A stretch of 64,000 nt of DNA from positions 310,001 to 374,000 of the forward strand of contig NZ_BAABRO010000005.1 in the NCBI RefSeq assembly GCF_039545035.1. Reading direction: 5' to 3'. The position numbers and the translations under genes were made by a program. Within the stretch, counting starts at the first letter, position 1; each line of letters starts with the position of its first letter. This stretch comes from Novipirellula caenicola. Lineage in GTDB: Bacteria; Planctomycetota; Planctomycetia; Pirellulales; Pirellulaceae. Positions 17,725 to 26,698 of this stretch are shown here, in pieces. Under the pieces are notes generated by a model. That model had not been told where the DNA came from, did no database searches, and saw only the letters and a list, made by a program, of their open reading frames with translations.

Positions 17725-17889
17725 AACTAAAACAACAAGCCGTTGACGACTTCCGCTACGGGATTTTTTGCTGGGTTACGCCGTGCTGCAGTCCTAACCG
17801 CAGCGGTTGAGGGGTGGTTTTGTAAGTGGAGCGAAAGGTCTGTAGAGTATGGGGACACTTGGTCAAAAATCCTTTTACTGAAACCACTC

Positions 17890-19326
17890 ATGATCGTGAT
17901 AAAACGCATCCTGATCGGCTTGTCATTGCTGCTGCTGTCCGCTGAATGGCTGAGGGCCGATGAAGCCGGGGCTCGCCACGCAAGCGAACCGCGGCCCAAC
18001 ATCATCCTGGTCATGGCGGACGATCAGGGTTGGGGGGACACCGGGTACAATGGACACCCGTTTGTACAGACCCCCGAGCTCGATGCGATGGCCAACGAGG
18101 GATTCGTGTTCGATCGCTTTTATGCCGCCGCACCGGTCTGTTCGCCGACGCGTGCCAGCGTAATGACGGGACGTTCTCCGATACGCACCAAGGTCACCAA
18201 CCATGGTCGCTACATGCGGCCTGACGAACAAACGATCGCCGAAACGCTGAAGGATGCAGGGTACGTCACCGGGATTTTTGGCAAAGTCCATTTAGGGTCG
18301 GGACAACCAGACTCGCCCTGCAACCCTAGCGGCATGGGGTTCGACGAGTGGGTCATCGGGTTAAACTTCTTTGACAACGATCCGTATCTGAGTCGCAATG
18401 GCCGGATCGAACACCGCAAGGGCAAGGGATCGGTGCTCGCGATGGATGATGCGTTAGCGTTCCTGGAACAACACCACACCGGCGACCAGCCGATGTTTTC
18501 GGTGATTTGGTTCCCTTCACCTCACGACCCTCACCAGGAAGTCCCCGAGGGTCCTCCGCTGTATCGCGGTGAAAAACAGTCTGGCTACTATCGCGAGATC
18601 ACGTTGCTGGATCAGCAGCTGGGACGATTGCGGCGTGAATTGAAAAGCATGGGGATCGCCGACAACACCATCCTTTGGTATTGCAGCGACAATGGCGGTT
18701 TGAACGAAGCCACCTCAGGTGGTCGCGAGCGAAAGGGAAGCGTTTACGAAGGCGGACTGCGAATCCCGGCGATCATCGAGTGGCCCGCTGGCAAGTTGCA
18801 TGGACGAACGGCGGTGCCGGCATGGACGTGCGACATCTATCCCACGGTGTTAGCCATGGCTGGGATTCGCTCGCAGCCTCCGCACCCGCTCGACGGCATC
18901 GACATCCGCAACCTCATTGCCGGGCAAGCTGACAAACGCAGCAAACCGATGGGGTTCTGGCATCCATTCCAACCGGGCCAGCCGACTTGGAGCGACCGTA
19001 TTCTGAAAGCGATCATGGAAAAGCAACAAGCCGGTGCACCTTTGCCGCACGACGAACCACGGATTCGCAAGGACGTCGACGAATTTCCGCAGTTTTCGGA
19101 AGACATCGCCACCGGCCACGCGGCCTGGACCGATTGGCCATGGAAGCTACATCGGATCGGCGGCAAGAAATACGAGCTCTACAATTTGGCGGAGGATCCG
19201 ATGGAGACAACCGATCGCTCGGGTGATCTCCAACAACAAGCTCGAATGAGTCGCATGCAGAAAGAACTGGATGCTTGGATGCGATCGGTGATCCGCAGTC
19301 TTAATGGAAACGATTACGACGCGTAA
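17890..19326 (+). CDS. Secreted type I sulfatase 2
   Basis: A 478-aa sulfatase beginning at the ATG at 17890 with signal peptide (IKRILIGLSLLLLSAEWLRA); the frame is open further upstream but without signal-peptide character. The metal pair DD is in VMADDQGWGD, the formylglycine motif is CSPTR (Cys84), and HDPHQ and CSDNGG are present. The usual GKWHLG is GKVHLG here (131-136): lysine and histidine are kept but tryptophan is replaced by valine. The C-terminal domain reads WPWKLHRIGGKKYELYNLAE, as in the family. It lies between the REP pair and a perfect 20-bp palindrome, alone on its transcript as far as can be seen. Confidence 0.9.
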   Translation: MIVIKRILIGLSLLLLSAEWLRADEAGARHASEPRPNIILVMADDQGWGDTGYNGHPFVQTPELDAMANEGFVFDRFYAAAPVCSPTRASVMTGRSPIRTKVTNHGRYMRPDEQTIAETLKDAGYVTGIFGKVHLGSGQPDSPCNPSGMGFDEWVIGLNFFDNDPYLSRNGRIEHRKGKGSVLAMDDALAFLEQHHTGDQPMFSVIWFPSPHDPHQEVPEGPPLYRGEKQSGYYREITLLDQQLGRLRRELKSMGIADNTILWYCSDNGGLNEATSGGRERKGSVYEGGLRIPAIIEWPAGKLHGRTAVPAWTCDIYPTVLAMAGIRSQPPHPLDGIDIRNLIAGQADKRSKPMGFWHPFQPGQPTWSDRILKAIMEKQQAGAPLPHDEPRIRKDVDEFPQFSEDIATGHAAWTDWPWKLHRIGGKKYELYNLAEDPMETTDRSGDLQQQARMSRMQKELDAWMRSVIRSLNGNDYDA

Positions 19327-19349
19327 ATTTTGAAGTTTCGATTTTATGA

Positions 19350-19369
19350 CAACCCGACGCGTCGGGTTG
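19350..19369. repeat. Perfect 20-bp palindrome after sulfatase 2
   Basis: CAACCCGACGCGTCGGGTTG is perfectly self-complementary and shares the CAACCCG/CGGGTTG arms of the dispersed palindromic element at 15627-15768. It lies 24 bases after the stop codon; without a T-run its role as a terminator is uncertain. Confidence 0.7.
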
Positions 19370-19490
19370 TGATTTGCCGTCTGGATGAACGGCAGATTCC
19401 CTCGACGCATAAACGAATGCCACGGACCGTTTCGGATTCACGAAACCGGCTTTTCTGGCGGCGATACTCATACGTGCGACGACCGACGTC

Positions 19491-19555
19491 TGTCGCAAAA
19501 CGTTAGCTCTATGTCGCAATTCATCCTCGTCATGGGGGGCCCACGCAACCAGAAT
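19491..19555 (+). promoter_or_regulatory. 21-bp direct-repeat activator site and promoter, upstream of GH29 gene
   Basis: TGTCGCAA at 19491 and again at 19512, exactly 21 bases apart, followed by a -10-like CAGAAT at 19550. There is no good -35 hexamer, as expected of an activator-dependent promoter. The second repeat and the next ten bases (TTCATCCTCG) are identical to the site at 41294. Together with the sites at 21864, 41294 and 51465 it defines a putative regulon. Confidence 0.75.
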
Positions 19556-19801
19556 AAGCGGAGTTGATGCATTTGAGGTTTGAAGACCGCAGCCAAGAAC
19601 GTTGCATCAGGCAGTACGTTGCAAGAAACCATGCGACGAACCTAGGCACTGCCTGAGAACGCATCAGAGGCGGAAACCTAGTAGCGGAATTCGTGAAGAA
19701 TATCGATTTCCCGCTGGCTTATGCCATGCTGCCGAAAGTCTTGCCGACTTCCGCTACGGTTTTCAGACAGAGCCAATAGCCAACAATCAATCGAAAACAA
19801 C

Positions 19802-21334
19802 ATGAGCCAAATCAAGCGAACACACCTCCGTTTACTGGGCTGCTTACTCAGCCTCGGACTATTTCTGGGATCGACTTTGGGGCAAGCGACCCAGGGGCAA
19901 GAGATTGAACCGACTTGGGAATCGCTTGCGGCGAACTACGAGGTGCCACAATGGTTTGTCGATGGCAAAATCGGCGTCTGGTTTCACTGGGGAATTTCCT
20001 CGGCGGCGGACGAGAACCGTCCCAACGATGGGTCGCACTACGGACGCCGCATGTATTCGGTGGTTCCCGATGATTACACCGGCGATCTTGGCATGTCCGA
20101 AACGCTGACCCGGTGGCACACTCAGCGCTACGGACATCCGTCAGAGTTTGGCTACGAAGATCTGATTCCGCTGTTCAAGGGCGAGAAATGGGATCCTGAT
20201 GCGTTGACTAAGTTCGTCAAAGACAACGGGGCGAGGTTCATCATGCCGGTCGCCTGTCATCACGACAATTTCGACATGTATGACTCGTTTCACCCATGGA
20301 ACTCGGTCAACATGGGTCCGAAGCGAGATACATTGAAGGAGTGGAAGGCGGCCGCGGCGAAACACGGTCTTAAATTTGGTGTATCGACTCATCTGTACTG
20401 GTCGCCACGGTTCTTTGCCAATGCTCGCAAGTATCAGAAACCGGGCACGCCTGAGTGGACGCTATTCAATATGGATTTCGATCCGAGAGGTTATGCCAGC
20501 CAAGACAGTTGGAACGAACACTGGTATGCACGGTGTTGGGAAATCATCGAAAAGTATGATCCCGACATGTTCAACAACGACTCTCCCTATCCAAAGATCG
20601 GTAGTGGCAAGGGACTTGGCGTAAAACTGTTCACCGATTACATCAATCGCGACCTCCGGGAAAATGATGGCAAACAAACCGTCGTCCTTTCCTTTAAGGA
20701 TGCGAACGTGGATCGTGCCGCGTTTACTTACAATCTCGAGCGTGGCGGTGCGGGAGAGATCAAGCCAGAGCCGTGGATGTGGGCAACCGATCTGTCGGGA
20801 GGATGGTTTTACCGGGCTACCGCCGTCAATCGAATGAGCATCCCGGTGATGGTCGGCAACGCGGTCGACGCGATCAGTAAAAACGGCGTTGTGATGCTGA
20901 ACGTTGCACTCAAAGGTGACGGCACGATCCCGGAAAACCAGGCTGCCTACATGACTGCCTTTGGTGATTTCTTGCGTACCTGTGGCGAAGGGATCTACGG
21001 GTCTCGGCCATGGAAAACCTTTGGCGAAGGGCCGCTCAAGGTAAAGGACGGCCGTCAGGGCGAAAACCACAAGGCGTTTTCGCAACAAGACATCCGTTTC
21101 ACCACCAAAGACGGTGTGCTGTATGCCTTTGTGCTGGCTCGACCGACCGAAGACATCGTGATCCAAACGCTTGCGTCCGGCGGACTGCTCGACCGCGAAA
21201 TCGCTGATATCAAGCTACTAGGCAGCGACGAGAAAATCAGCTGGGAACGTTCGACCGATGGTTTAACGATCACCCTTCCCAACGAACTGCCGAACACATT
21301 GGTTATCGGTTTTTCGATCCAGCTAAACCAATAA
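19802..21334 (+). CDS. Secreted GH29-type alpha-L-fucosidase-like enzyme 1
   Basis: A 510-aa protein with signal peptide (LRLLGCLLSLGLFLGSTLG) and a GH29 (beta/alpha)8 domain: VPQWFVDGKIGVWFHWGISS, the FIMPVACHHDNFDMYDS block that matches the family's KHHDGF segment, and YDPDMFNNDSPYPK, where the aspartate aligns with the nucleophile of the usual LWFDG motif. The two residues before it are NN instead of WF, so substrate preference may differ; some GH29 members act on alpha-L-galactose or branched fucose. The ATG at 19802 is preferred over an in-frame ATG at 19721 that would precede the signal peptide. Preceded by the 21-bp repeat promoter, and followed by a long gap, so probably transcribed alone. 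Confidence 0.82.
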   Translation: MSQIKRTHLRLLGCLLSLGLFLGSTLGQATQGQEIEPTWESLAANYEVPQWFVDGKIGVWFHWGISSAADENRPNDGSHYGRRMYSVVPDDYTGDLGMSETLTRWHTQRYGHPSEFGYEDLIPLFKGEKWDPDALTKFVKDNGARFIMPVACHHDNFDMYDSFHPWNSVNMGPKRDTLKEWKAAAAKHGLKFGVSTHLYWSPRFFANARKYQKPGTPEWTLFNMDFDPRGYASQDSWNEHWYARCWEIIEKYDPDMFNNDSPYPKIGSGKGLGVKLFTDYINRDLRENDGKQTVVLSFKDANVDRAAFTYNLERGGAGEIKPEPWMWATDLSGGWFYRATAVNRMSIPVMVGNAVDAISKNGVVMLNVALKGDGTIPENQAAYMTAFGDFLRTCGEGIYGSRPWKTFGEGPLKVKDGRQGENHKAFSQQDIRFTTKDGVLYAFVLARPTEDIVIQTLASGGLLDREIADIKLLGSDEKISWERSTDGLTITLPNELPNTLVIGFSIQLNQ

Positions 21335-22049
21335 CCTCCGTTCGAAGCGAACAAAGATCAACACGTCGAGAACGATCGGTTCGTCGGTGAGTGCACGCCC
21401 ACCAAAGTCGTTCATCGTAACGGGCCGGCCAAAGTGGTCCCTGGTAGCGTCAGCGATCCGACGGCCATCCGAAGGTCGCACAGCGGTTGATCACACGGCT
21501 GAATGTGGAGGCAAAATGAGGTCGCAGTACCGACAGACTGTAACTTTCGAAACGAGATCCTCTATCCGATCGTATTTTTAAATCATCATGCTCCTGCCAG
21601 GAGGATCGAGCGAATGCATGGGGAGGTTTACCGTGGCATTTGCGACATCAGCTAGCATCGACCTCGATCGCCGCACTTGCGGGTATCCGAAAAGGGGAAC
21701 TGACCCTACTCCGGCGAGGTAAAAAACTCAACGAGAACGACGCTTCCAATGGGGGCAGACTCCATTTCGAACGCCCTCTAATCACCCTCACATAACTGCC
21801 CCCTTCCGCGGCAAGCCGTTGCTTTCAATTTGCATTCTCGTTTTCAGCAACCTTCTGATCCCTTGTCGCAATTTACCAATTCGGTGTCGCAATTTATTAA
21901 AAACAACATCCTCAAGGGCGATAGAATAGCCCCTATAGTGAGATAATAACCCATACAGAAGCACCCGAATGCTTTGAGCCTGCAACCGCCTTTAGGTGTA
22001 GAAGGTAGGAGTGATTGATGGGTGTTCCTTATTTTTTATTGGAGATTTT
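21335..22049. other. 700-bp intergenic region with regulated promoter
   Basis: No gene is supported. The right third has the 21-bp direct-repeat promoter at 21864-21927 and the leader of the DUF1559 gene. The left part (21340-21860) shows no structure I can name. Confidence 0.55.
21864..21927 (+). promoter_or_regulatory. 21-bp direct-repeat activator site and promoter, upstream of DUF1559 operon
   Basis: TGTCGCAA at 21864 and 21885 (21 bases apart), then TAGAAT at 21922, starting 30 bases after the second repeat ends. The region where a -35 would lie is A/T-rich without consensus. It would drive the long same-strand run starting with the DUF1559 gene at 22050 with a leader of about 115 bases. 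Confidence 0.8.
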
Positions 22050-23249
22050 ATGACCAAAACAAATCGAACGACCGCCGGTTTCACGCTCGTGGAACTACTG
22101 GTGGTGATAGCAATCATCGGTGTGCTGGTGGGGCTGTTGCTCCCGGCGGTACAAGCGGCGCGAGAGGCAGCTCGCCGAATGAGCTGCAGCAACAACTTCA
22201 AGCAAATTGGACTCGGGATCCACAATTACCACTCCACGTACAACAAACTGCCCAAGCATGGGACGGGCCCCATTGCGGTGCGAGCGATTGGAACCAACTG
22301 GCCCCAAGAACGTGATTTTCGGCATGAACGGTTGAGTGCTCACGTGGGGCTGCTGCCTTTCGTTGAACAGCAGGCATTGTGGGAGCAGGTGAGCAATCCC
22401 CTGATTGTCACCCAGGGTGGAACGACAGAAACCTACCCTGCATGGGGTGCGATTCCTTGGAACGTCATCGCGCAAACAAACAACTACACGACGGACTGGA
22501 CTCCCTGCTTTACCGATGTGGTTACGTTTCGATGCCCCAGCGACCCTGGGTATGGATTGCCGCTTGGTGGACGCAGCAACTATGCGGTTTGCTATGGGGA
22601 TGCAATGGATTACATGAGTTTCGGTCCCTACACGAACTGGGCGCGTGGGGCTCGTGCGGACGCCGAGTACAACGCGGCCGCTCGCGGCTGTTTTGGTCTG
22701 TACACCCAAACTTCGTTCCGTGACATTTTGGACGGCTTGTCGAACACCATTTGCATGGGCGAAAACAACACGGATTTGGGTGATGAACACATCACGACTT
22801 CGCCACGCAACGGTGGAAATGTTGGAAACAATCCGTTGCAGTGCGCTGGGCAGATCGAGGTTTCCCGCCCAACGTTTTGGAGAACGTCGCCCCACGCCAA
22901 TAATTTCGTCGAGACTCGTCGTGGAGCCTGCTGGGCAGGGGTTACGATGGGCTGGACGATGTGCAACACCATCCTTCCGCCTAACCGAGAGGTTTGTAGC
23001 GCCGGTCAGAACACCGCCAGAGAAGGTACCTGGACAGTGAGTAGTCGACACCAAGGTGGTGCTCACGTCTTGATGGCTGACGGGGCTGTCAAGTTTATCA
23101 CCGATTCTATCGAAGCCGGTAATAGCTCTGCGGGTCCTGTGAAATTCGGTCAATCTGGAGCACGGGCACCTGGATCGCAAAGCCCATACGGGCTGTGGGG
23201 GGCACTTGGATCGCGTGCTTCTAAAGAAGTCATCGACAAAGATTTCTAA
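22050..23249 (+). CDS. DUF1559 prepilin-like (type II pseudopilin-type) protein
   Basis: A 399-aa protein with a prepilin N-terminus, GFTLVELLVVIAIIGVLVGL, where cleavage would occur after the glycine and Glu5 of the mature part is present, followed by LLPAVQAAREAARRMSCSNN, the mark of the planctomycete DUF1559 family. The C-terminal part ends with the usual HQGGAHVLMADGAVKFITDS block. These proteins are very abundant in planctomycetes; their function is unknown, with proposed roles in surface fibres or secretion. The start at 22050 has GGAG upstream. It leads the sulfatase/GH run and is directly followed by a terminator hairpin and a small lipoprotein gene, a frequent pairing. Confidence 0.92.
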   Translation: MTKTNRTTAGFTLVELLVVIAIIGVLVGLLLPAVQAAREAARRMSCSNNFKQIGLGIHNYHSTYNKLPKHGTGPIAVRAIGTNWPQERDFRHERLSAHVGLLPFVEQQALWEQVSNPLIVTQGGTTETYPAWGAIPWNVIAQTNNYTTDWTPCFTDVVTFRCPSDPGYGLPLGGRSNYAVCYGDAMDYMSFGPYTNWARGARADAEYNAAARGCFGLYTQTSFRDILDGLSNTICMGENNTDLGDEHITTSPRNGGNVGNNPLQCAGQIEVSRPTFWRTSPHANNFVETRRGACWAGVTMGWTMCNTILPPNREVCSAGQNTAREGTWTVSSRHQGGAHVLMADGAVKFITDSIEAGNSSAGPVKFGQSGARAPGSQSPYGLWGALGSRASKEVIDKDF

Positions 23250-23270
23250 TCGTTTCTTCGAGCTTTTGTT

Positions 23271-23300
23271 GGCCGTACCGCTTTGCGGTGCGGCCATTTT
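23271..23300 (+). terminator. Terminator-like hairpin after the DUF1559 gene
   Basis: GGCCGTACCGC pairs with GCGGTGCGGCC (one G-T pair) over a TTT loop, followed by ATTTT. The short T-run suggests partial termination, which would give more DUF1559 mRNA than downstream sulfatase mRNA. Confidence 0.65.
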
Positions 23301-23386
23301 GGCGTTTTCGTTTTTGTAGCTAGCGAAGACTCGCGTTGAACGCTTAGCCGATGTGTCTTTCCAGAATTATTTTAAAGAGGAATCTG

Positions 23387-23563
23387 ATGTTGTTTCGTTT
23401 CTTGATCTGCTTGTCTCTGTTTGCCCCGTTCGCGTTGGGATGTTCAGGCAATTCCGAAAATCGCGTGATCGATACCACCGAGCGTAGGAGGCTTACTCCT
23501 GAGGAAAAGCAGGCGAGGATGGGGGCGATGAGCACCGAAGCGACCCCCGCCGAAAAGAAGTAA
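23387..23563 (+). CDS. Small lipoprotein paired with DUF1559 protein
   Basis: A 58-aa peptide with a lipoprotein signal: LFRFLICLSLFAPFALGC, with Cys at the lipobox (FALGC). The mature part is about 38 charged residues with TERRRLTPEEKQARMGAMST and no domain. AAAGAGGAATCTG precedes the ATG at 23387; an upstream in-frame ATG at 23351 would spoil the signal peptide. Small lipoproteins next to DUF1559 genes are common in planctomycetes, and the function is unknown. The first sulfatase of the long run begins 76 bases downstream. Confidence 0.72.
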   Translation: MLFRFLICLSLFAPFALGCSGNSENRVIDTTERRRLTPEEKQARMGAMSTEATPAEKK

Positions 23564-23639
23564 CCGCCAGAACAGCCCCATTCACGTCTGCTCGAAAGAT
23601 TGCGGCCTTCGGCGAAGTGAATTAACAAAAGGAAACGCC

Positions 23640-25055
23640 ATGACCAAGTCTGTGTTCAAGTTAATTTCTGGCGTCTTTCTGTTGGTATCGATGGTCGCGG
23701 TGGGCCAAGTCGATGCGGAGAGTCCAGCTCAAAAACCCAACATCATTTTGATCTTTGCGGACGATGTCGGCTATGGTGATTTGGGTTGCTATGGTTCGCC
23801 GCTGAGCACTCCTGAGATCGACCGATTGGCCAGCGAGGGCCTGCGATCGACCGATTGTTTGGTCGCGGCCAACGTGTGCGGCCCGTCGCGAGCGGCATTG
23901 ATGACCGGTCGTTACCCGATGCGTTGTGGCCATCCGATTTCGAGACACAACACGACGAAGTACGAGAAATACGGGATTGCTGCCGACGAACTGACCATCG
24001 CCGAATTGCTGAAGACCGCGGGGTATCACACCAAGATGGTCGGCAAGTGGCATCTCGGATTTCATGTGGCCGGTTCGCATCCTCTGGACGCCGGGTTCGA
24101 TGAATACCTGGGACTTCACAGCAACTATTCCAAAACGCATGGCGATGCCGACACGCTGTACCGCAACCGCGAGGTCGAGCAAGCAGGAATTGAATTCGAA
24201 AAGGTAACAACGCTTTACACCGACGAAGTGGTTGACTTTATCCACGAGAAACCAGCGCAGCCGTTTTTCATCTACTTCTCGCATCACATTGCTCATGCAC
24301 CGATTTTGCCCAGCCAACCCTTTCGCGACAGCAAGGGAAAAGGGGCCGCGTCGGCCTACGGCAATTTCATTCGCGAACTCGATCACAGTGTCGGTCGAGT
24401 CATGTCGGCGGTACAGCAAGCCGGCATCGCAGAGAACACGCTGGTCGTCTTTCTGTCGGACAATGGGCCTGCTGTAAACGGGTCTGCCAAGCCACTGAGC
24501 GGCGGAAAGTATGTCACGATGGAAGGTGGACATCGCGTGCCAGCGATCTTCCATTGGTCGGGGCGTATTCCGTCGGGGCAAGTCTCGGATGCCATGATCA
24601 ACAGCATGGATTTGTTGCCACTATTCGCCCACGTCGCCGACACGCCGTTGCCGAGCGACCGAACGATCGACGGAAAGAACATTATCGATCTTTTGACAGG
24701 TGAAACCAACCAAAGTCCTCACGATTATTTCTACTACTACAACGGCTTGAATCTGCAGGCGGTGCGGAATGAACGATGGAAACTGCATCTACCACGCACG
24801 ATTGCCGACCAACCGTATTGGGCAAAGAAAGCGGGAGGAAACCCCAAGAAGAAGCTTCTGTCACTGAACCAACCCTTATTGTTTGACCTGGATCACGACG
24901 TCAGCGAGCGGAAGAACGTGATTTCTCAGCACCCGGAAGTAGCTGCTAAATTGATGAGTCAGTCCGAACGCATCCGCGACGAGATCGGCGACGTTGATGC
25001 AACCGGCTCAGATCAGCGTCCTCATGGTTTGATCAATCCAAATTTGAAAGATTAG
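23640..25055 (+). CDS. Secreted type I sulfatase 3
   Basis: A 471-aa sulfatase with signal peptide (FKLISGVFLLVSMVAVGQVDA) and AAAGGA nine bases before the ATG. Metal pair D41-D42, formylglycine motif CGPSR (Cys80), GKWHLGFH, HHIAHAP and LSDNGP are all present. The long insert RYPMRCGHPISRHNTTKYEK after the active-site helix and the C-terminal QAVRNERWKLHLPRT block resemble sulfatase 4 directly downstream, suggesting the two are related duplicates that may act on neighbouring sulfate positions. The next gene starts 115 bases later on the same strand. Confidence 0.9.
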   Translation: MTKSVFKLISGVFLLVSMVAVGQVDAESPAQKPNIILIFADDVGYGDLGCYGSPLSTPEIDRLASEGLRSTDCLVAANVCGPSRAALMTGRYPMRCGHPISRHNTTKYEKYGIAADELTIAELLKTAGYHTKMVGKWHLGFHVAGSHPLDAGFDEYLGLHSNYSKTHGDADTLYRNREVEQAGIEFEKVTTLYTDEVVDFIHEKPAQPFFIYFSHHIAHAPILPSQPFRDSKGKGAASAYGNFIRELDHSVGRVMSAVQQAGIAENTLVVFLSDNGPAVNGSAKPLSGGKYVTMEGGHRVPAIFHWSGRIPSGQVSDAMINSMDLLPLFAHVADTPLPSDRTIDGKNIIDLLTGETNQSPHDYFYYYNGLNLQAVRNERWKLHLPRTIADQPYWAKKAGGNPKKKLLSLNQPLLFDLDHDVSERKNVISQHPEVAAKLMSQSERIRDEIGDVDATGSDQRPHGLINPNLKD

Positions 25056-25170
25056 CGTTTGCGGCGACTGGCGTGAGATGCCTGCGATTGGCGACTGGAC
25101 AAACGGTGGATGCAGCTGCCCTGATTTCCCCGACACGACCATCACGAACGAACAACAAGGAACGCGCAGC

Positions 25171-26691
25171 ATGAATCGCATCCCTATTTTGACTTTAGGC
25201 TTGTTCTGGCTCGCTGCACATGCGGGTCCGATTGCCACTGCGGAATCGCCGCAGAGTTCACGGCAATCAGATCACGACAAACCCAACGTCATTTTCGTCC
25301 TTGTCGATGACATGGGCTATAGCGATGTCAGTTGTTATGGCGCGAAGAAGGTGGAAACCCCAAATATCGACCAGATGGCGGCCGATGGATTGAAGTTTAC
25401 CGATTTTCACACGGCAGCTTCGATCTGTTCGCCATCCCGTGCGGCCTTTCTGACAGGCGGTTACCCCCAACGATGCGGCCTGTACATGGGGATCAATCGA
25501 AACCGAGAGGCACACTGGTTCTTGGGTTTGAATCCCGATGAAATTACGATTGCCGAGCAATTTAAAAAACAGGGTTATGCCACGTCGATGATCGGCAAGT
25601 GGCACCTCGGCAGCGAAGACAAGTTCTCGTATTTCCACCAAGGTTTTGATCATTACTATGGTGCTCCCGAGAACATGGGGCATGATGCCGCGTTCTATGA
25701 TGGCAAGAAGCAGATCTTCAACCAGACGCCGCTGGAAAAACTAAACGAGCTTTATACCGCACGAGTAGTGCAACAGATCGAAACACTCAAGGACCAACCC
25801 TTCTTCATCTACTATGTGCATAACTATCCGCATACACCCTACAAAGCGGGAGCGAAGTTCAAAGGTTCGTCCAAAGACGGGGTGCGTGGCGATGTGATCC
25901 AGGAACTCGATTGGGGCATCGGTGAAATGCTCAATGCACTCCGGTCCAACGGCATCCTCGAGAACACTCTTGTCATCTTCACCTCGGACAACGGTCCGAC
26001 GAGTAACAAGTATGCCCAACCCTACAGTGGCACCAAGTATGTCTCACTCGAAGGTGGCCACCGTGTTCCCTTCATCCTCTACTGGAAAGGCAAGATTCAG
26101 CAACCTGGCGTGGTCGATGTCCCGACCAACGCGATGGATCTGTTTCCGACGCTCAGTGAATTGATTGATGCCCCCATGCCGACCGATCGAGTTTACGATG
26201 GAGTCAGCTTGGTGCCGCTGCTCACCGGCGACTCGATTGCTCGCTCTGACGACAAACCTTTCTACTACTACAACTGCGAAAATCTACAAGCCGTTCGCGT
26301 GGGCGATTGGAAGCTGCATCTGCCCCGCGCGAAGGAGCAAATTCCTTGGTGGGCGCGGAACAAGCAAAAACCGATCCAAACACCCGAGCTCTACAATCTG
26401 GCTGAAGACGTTACAGAGACTCAGAATGTCGCTGGCCAGCACCCAGAACGGGTTTCCCAGATGCTAGAGCTCGCGGAACAAACTCGCTTGAAACTTGGCG
26501 AGTTCGGTGAACGGGGTTCCGAACAACGGCCCACCGGAACGCTATTTCCCGAAGTCCCGATTCTGAGCAACCAGACGCAGGACTGGGATCCGCTGCCAGA
26601 TGCGAAAAAAGGGCGTGGCAAGACCGAGTTCAAGGCCAATCGTGGCGGCGGCAAGAACAACCAAGGCAAACAGAAAAGAAAACAGGAGTGA
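25171..26691 (+). CDS. Secreted type I sulfatase 4
   Basis: A 506-aa sulfatase. The ATG at 25171 is followed by a signal peptide (PILTLGLFWLAAHAGPIATA) and preceded by AAGGA; the in-frame ATG at 25078 adds a non-signal segment. The metal pair is in VLVDDMGYSD, formylglycine motif CSPSR (Cys86), GKWHLGSE, HNYPHTP and TSDNGP. The C-terminus carries a basic, Gly/Lys/Gln-rich tail (about the last 35 residues, from LPDAKKGRGKTEFKANRGGG), not typical of the family, which could bind the polyanionic substrate or the cell surface. It is followed within 8 bases by the GH29 gene, so they form one transcript. Confidence 0.9.
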   Translation: MNRIPILTLGLFWLAAHAGPIATAESPQSSRQSDHDKPNVIFVLVDDMGYSDVSCYGAKKVETPNIDQMAADGLKFTDFHTAASICSPSRAAFLTGGYPQRCGLYMGINRNREAHWFLGLNPDEITIAEQFKKQGYATSMIGKWHLGSEDKFSYFHQGFDHYYGAPENMGHDAAFYDGKKQIFNQTPLEKLNELYTARVVQQIETLKDQPFFIYYVHNYPHTPYKAGAKFKGSSKDGVRGDVIQELDWGIGEMLNALRSNGILENTLVIFTSDNGPTSNKYAQPYSGTKYVSLEGGHRVPFILYWKGKIQQPGVVDVPTNAMDLFPTLSELIDAPMPTDRVYDGVSLVPLLTGDSIARSDDKPFYYYNCENLQAVRVGDWKLHLPRAKEQIPWWARNKQKPIQTPELYNLAEDVTETQNVAGQHPERVSQMLELAEQTRLKLGEFGERGSEQRPTGTLFPEVPILSNQTQDWDPLPDAKKGRGKTEFKANRGGGKNNQGKQKRKQE

Positions 26692-26698
26692 TTCGATC

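Larger units (their letters stand above)
17461..17889. other. Intergenic region with inverted repeats and a REP pair
   Basis: Holds the stem-loop element at 17523-17586 and the REP pair at 17665-17724, flanked by a longer AACAACAAGC / GCTTGTTGTT inverted pair (about 17622-17746). No gene is supported; no copy of the 21-bp direct-repeat promoter is seen before the next sulfatase. Confidence 0.55.
19327..19801. other. Intergenic region with palindrome and regulated promoter
   Basis: Contains the 20-bp palindrome at 19350-19369 and the 21-bp direct-repeat promoter at 19491-19555. From the predicted start to the ATG at 19802 there would be a leader of about 240 bases, in which I see no riboswitch or gene. 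Confidence 0.55.

Noticed and set aside
21647-21654. Single TTGCGACA (reverse of the regulon half-site)
   Set aside because: No second half-site at 21 bp and no promoter next to it; taken as chance.
22095-23297. 400-codon open frame opposite the DUF1559 gene
   Set aside because: The plus strand encodes an unmistakable DUF1559 protein; the opposite frame is its shadow.
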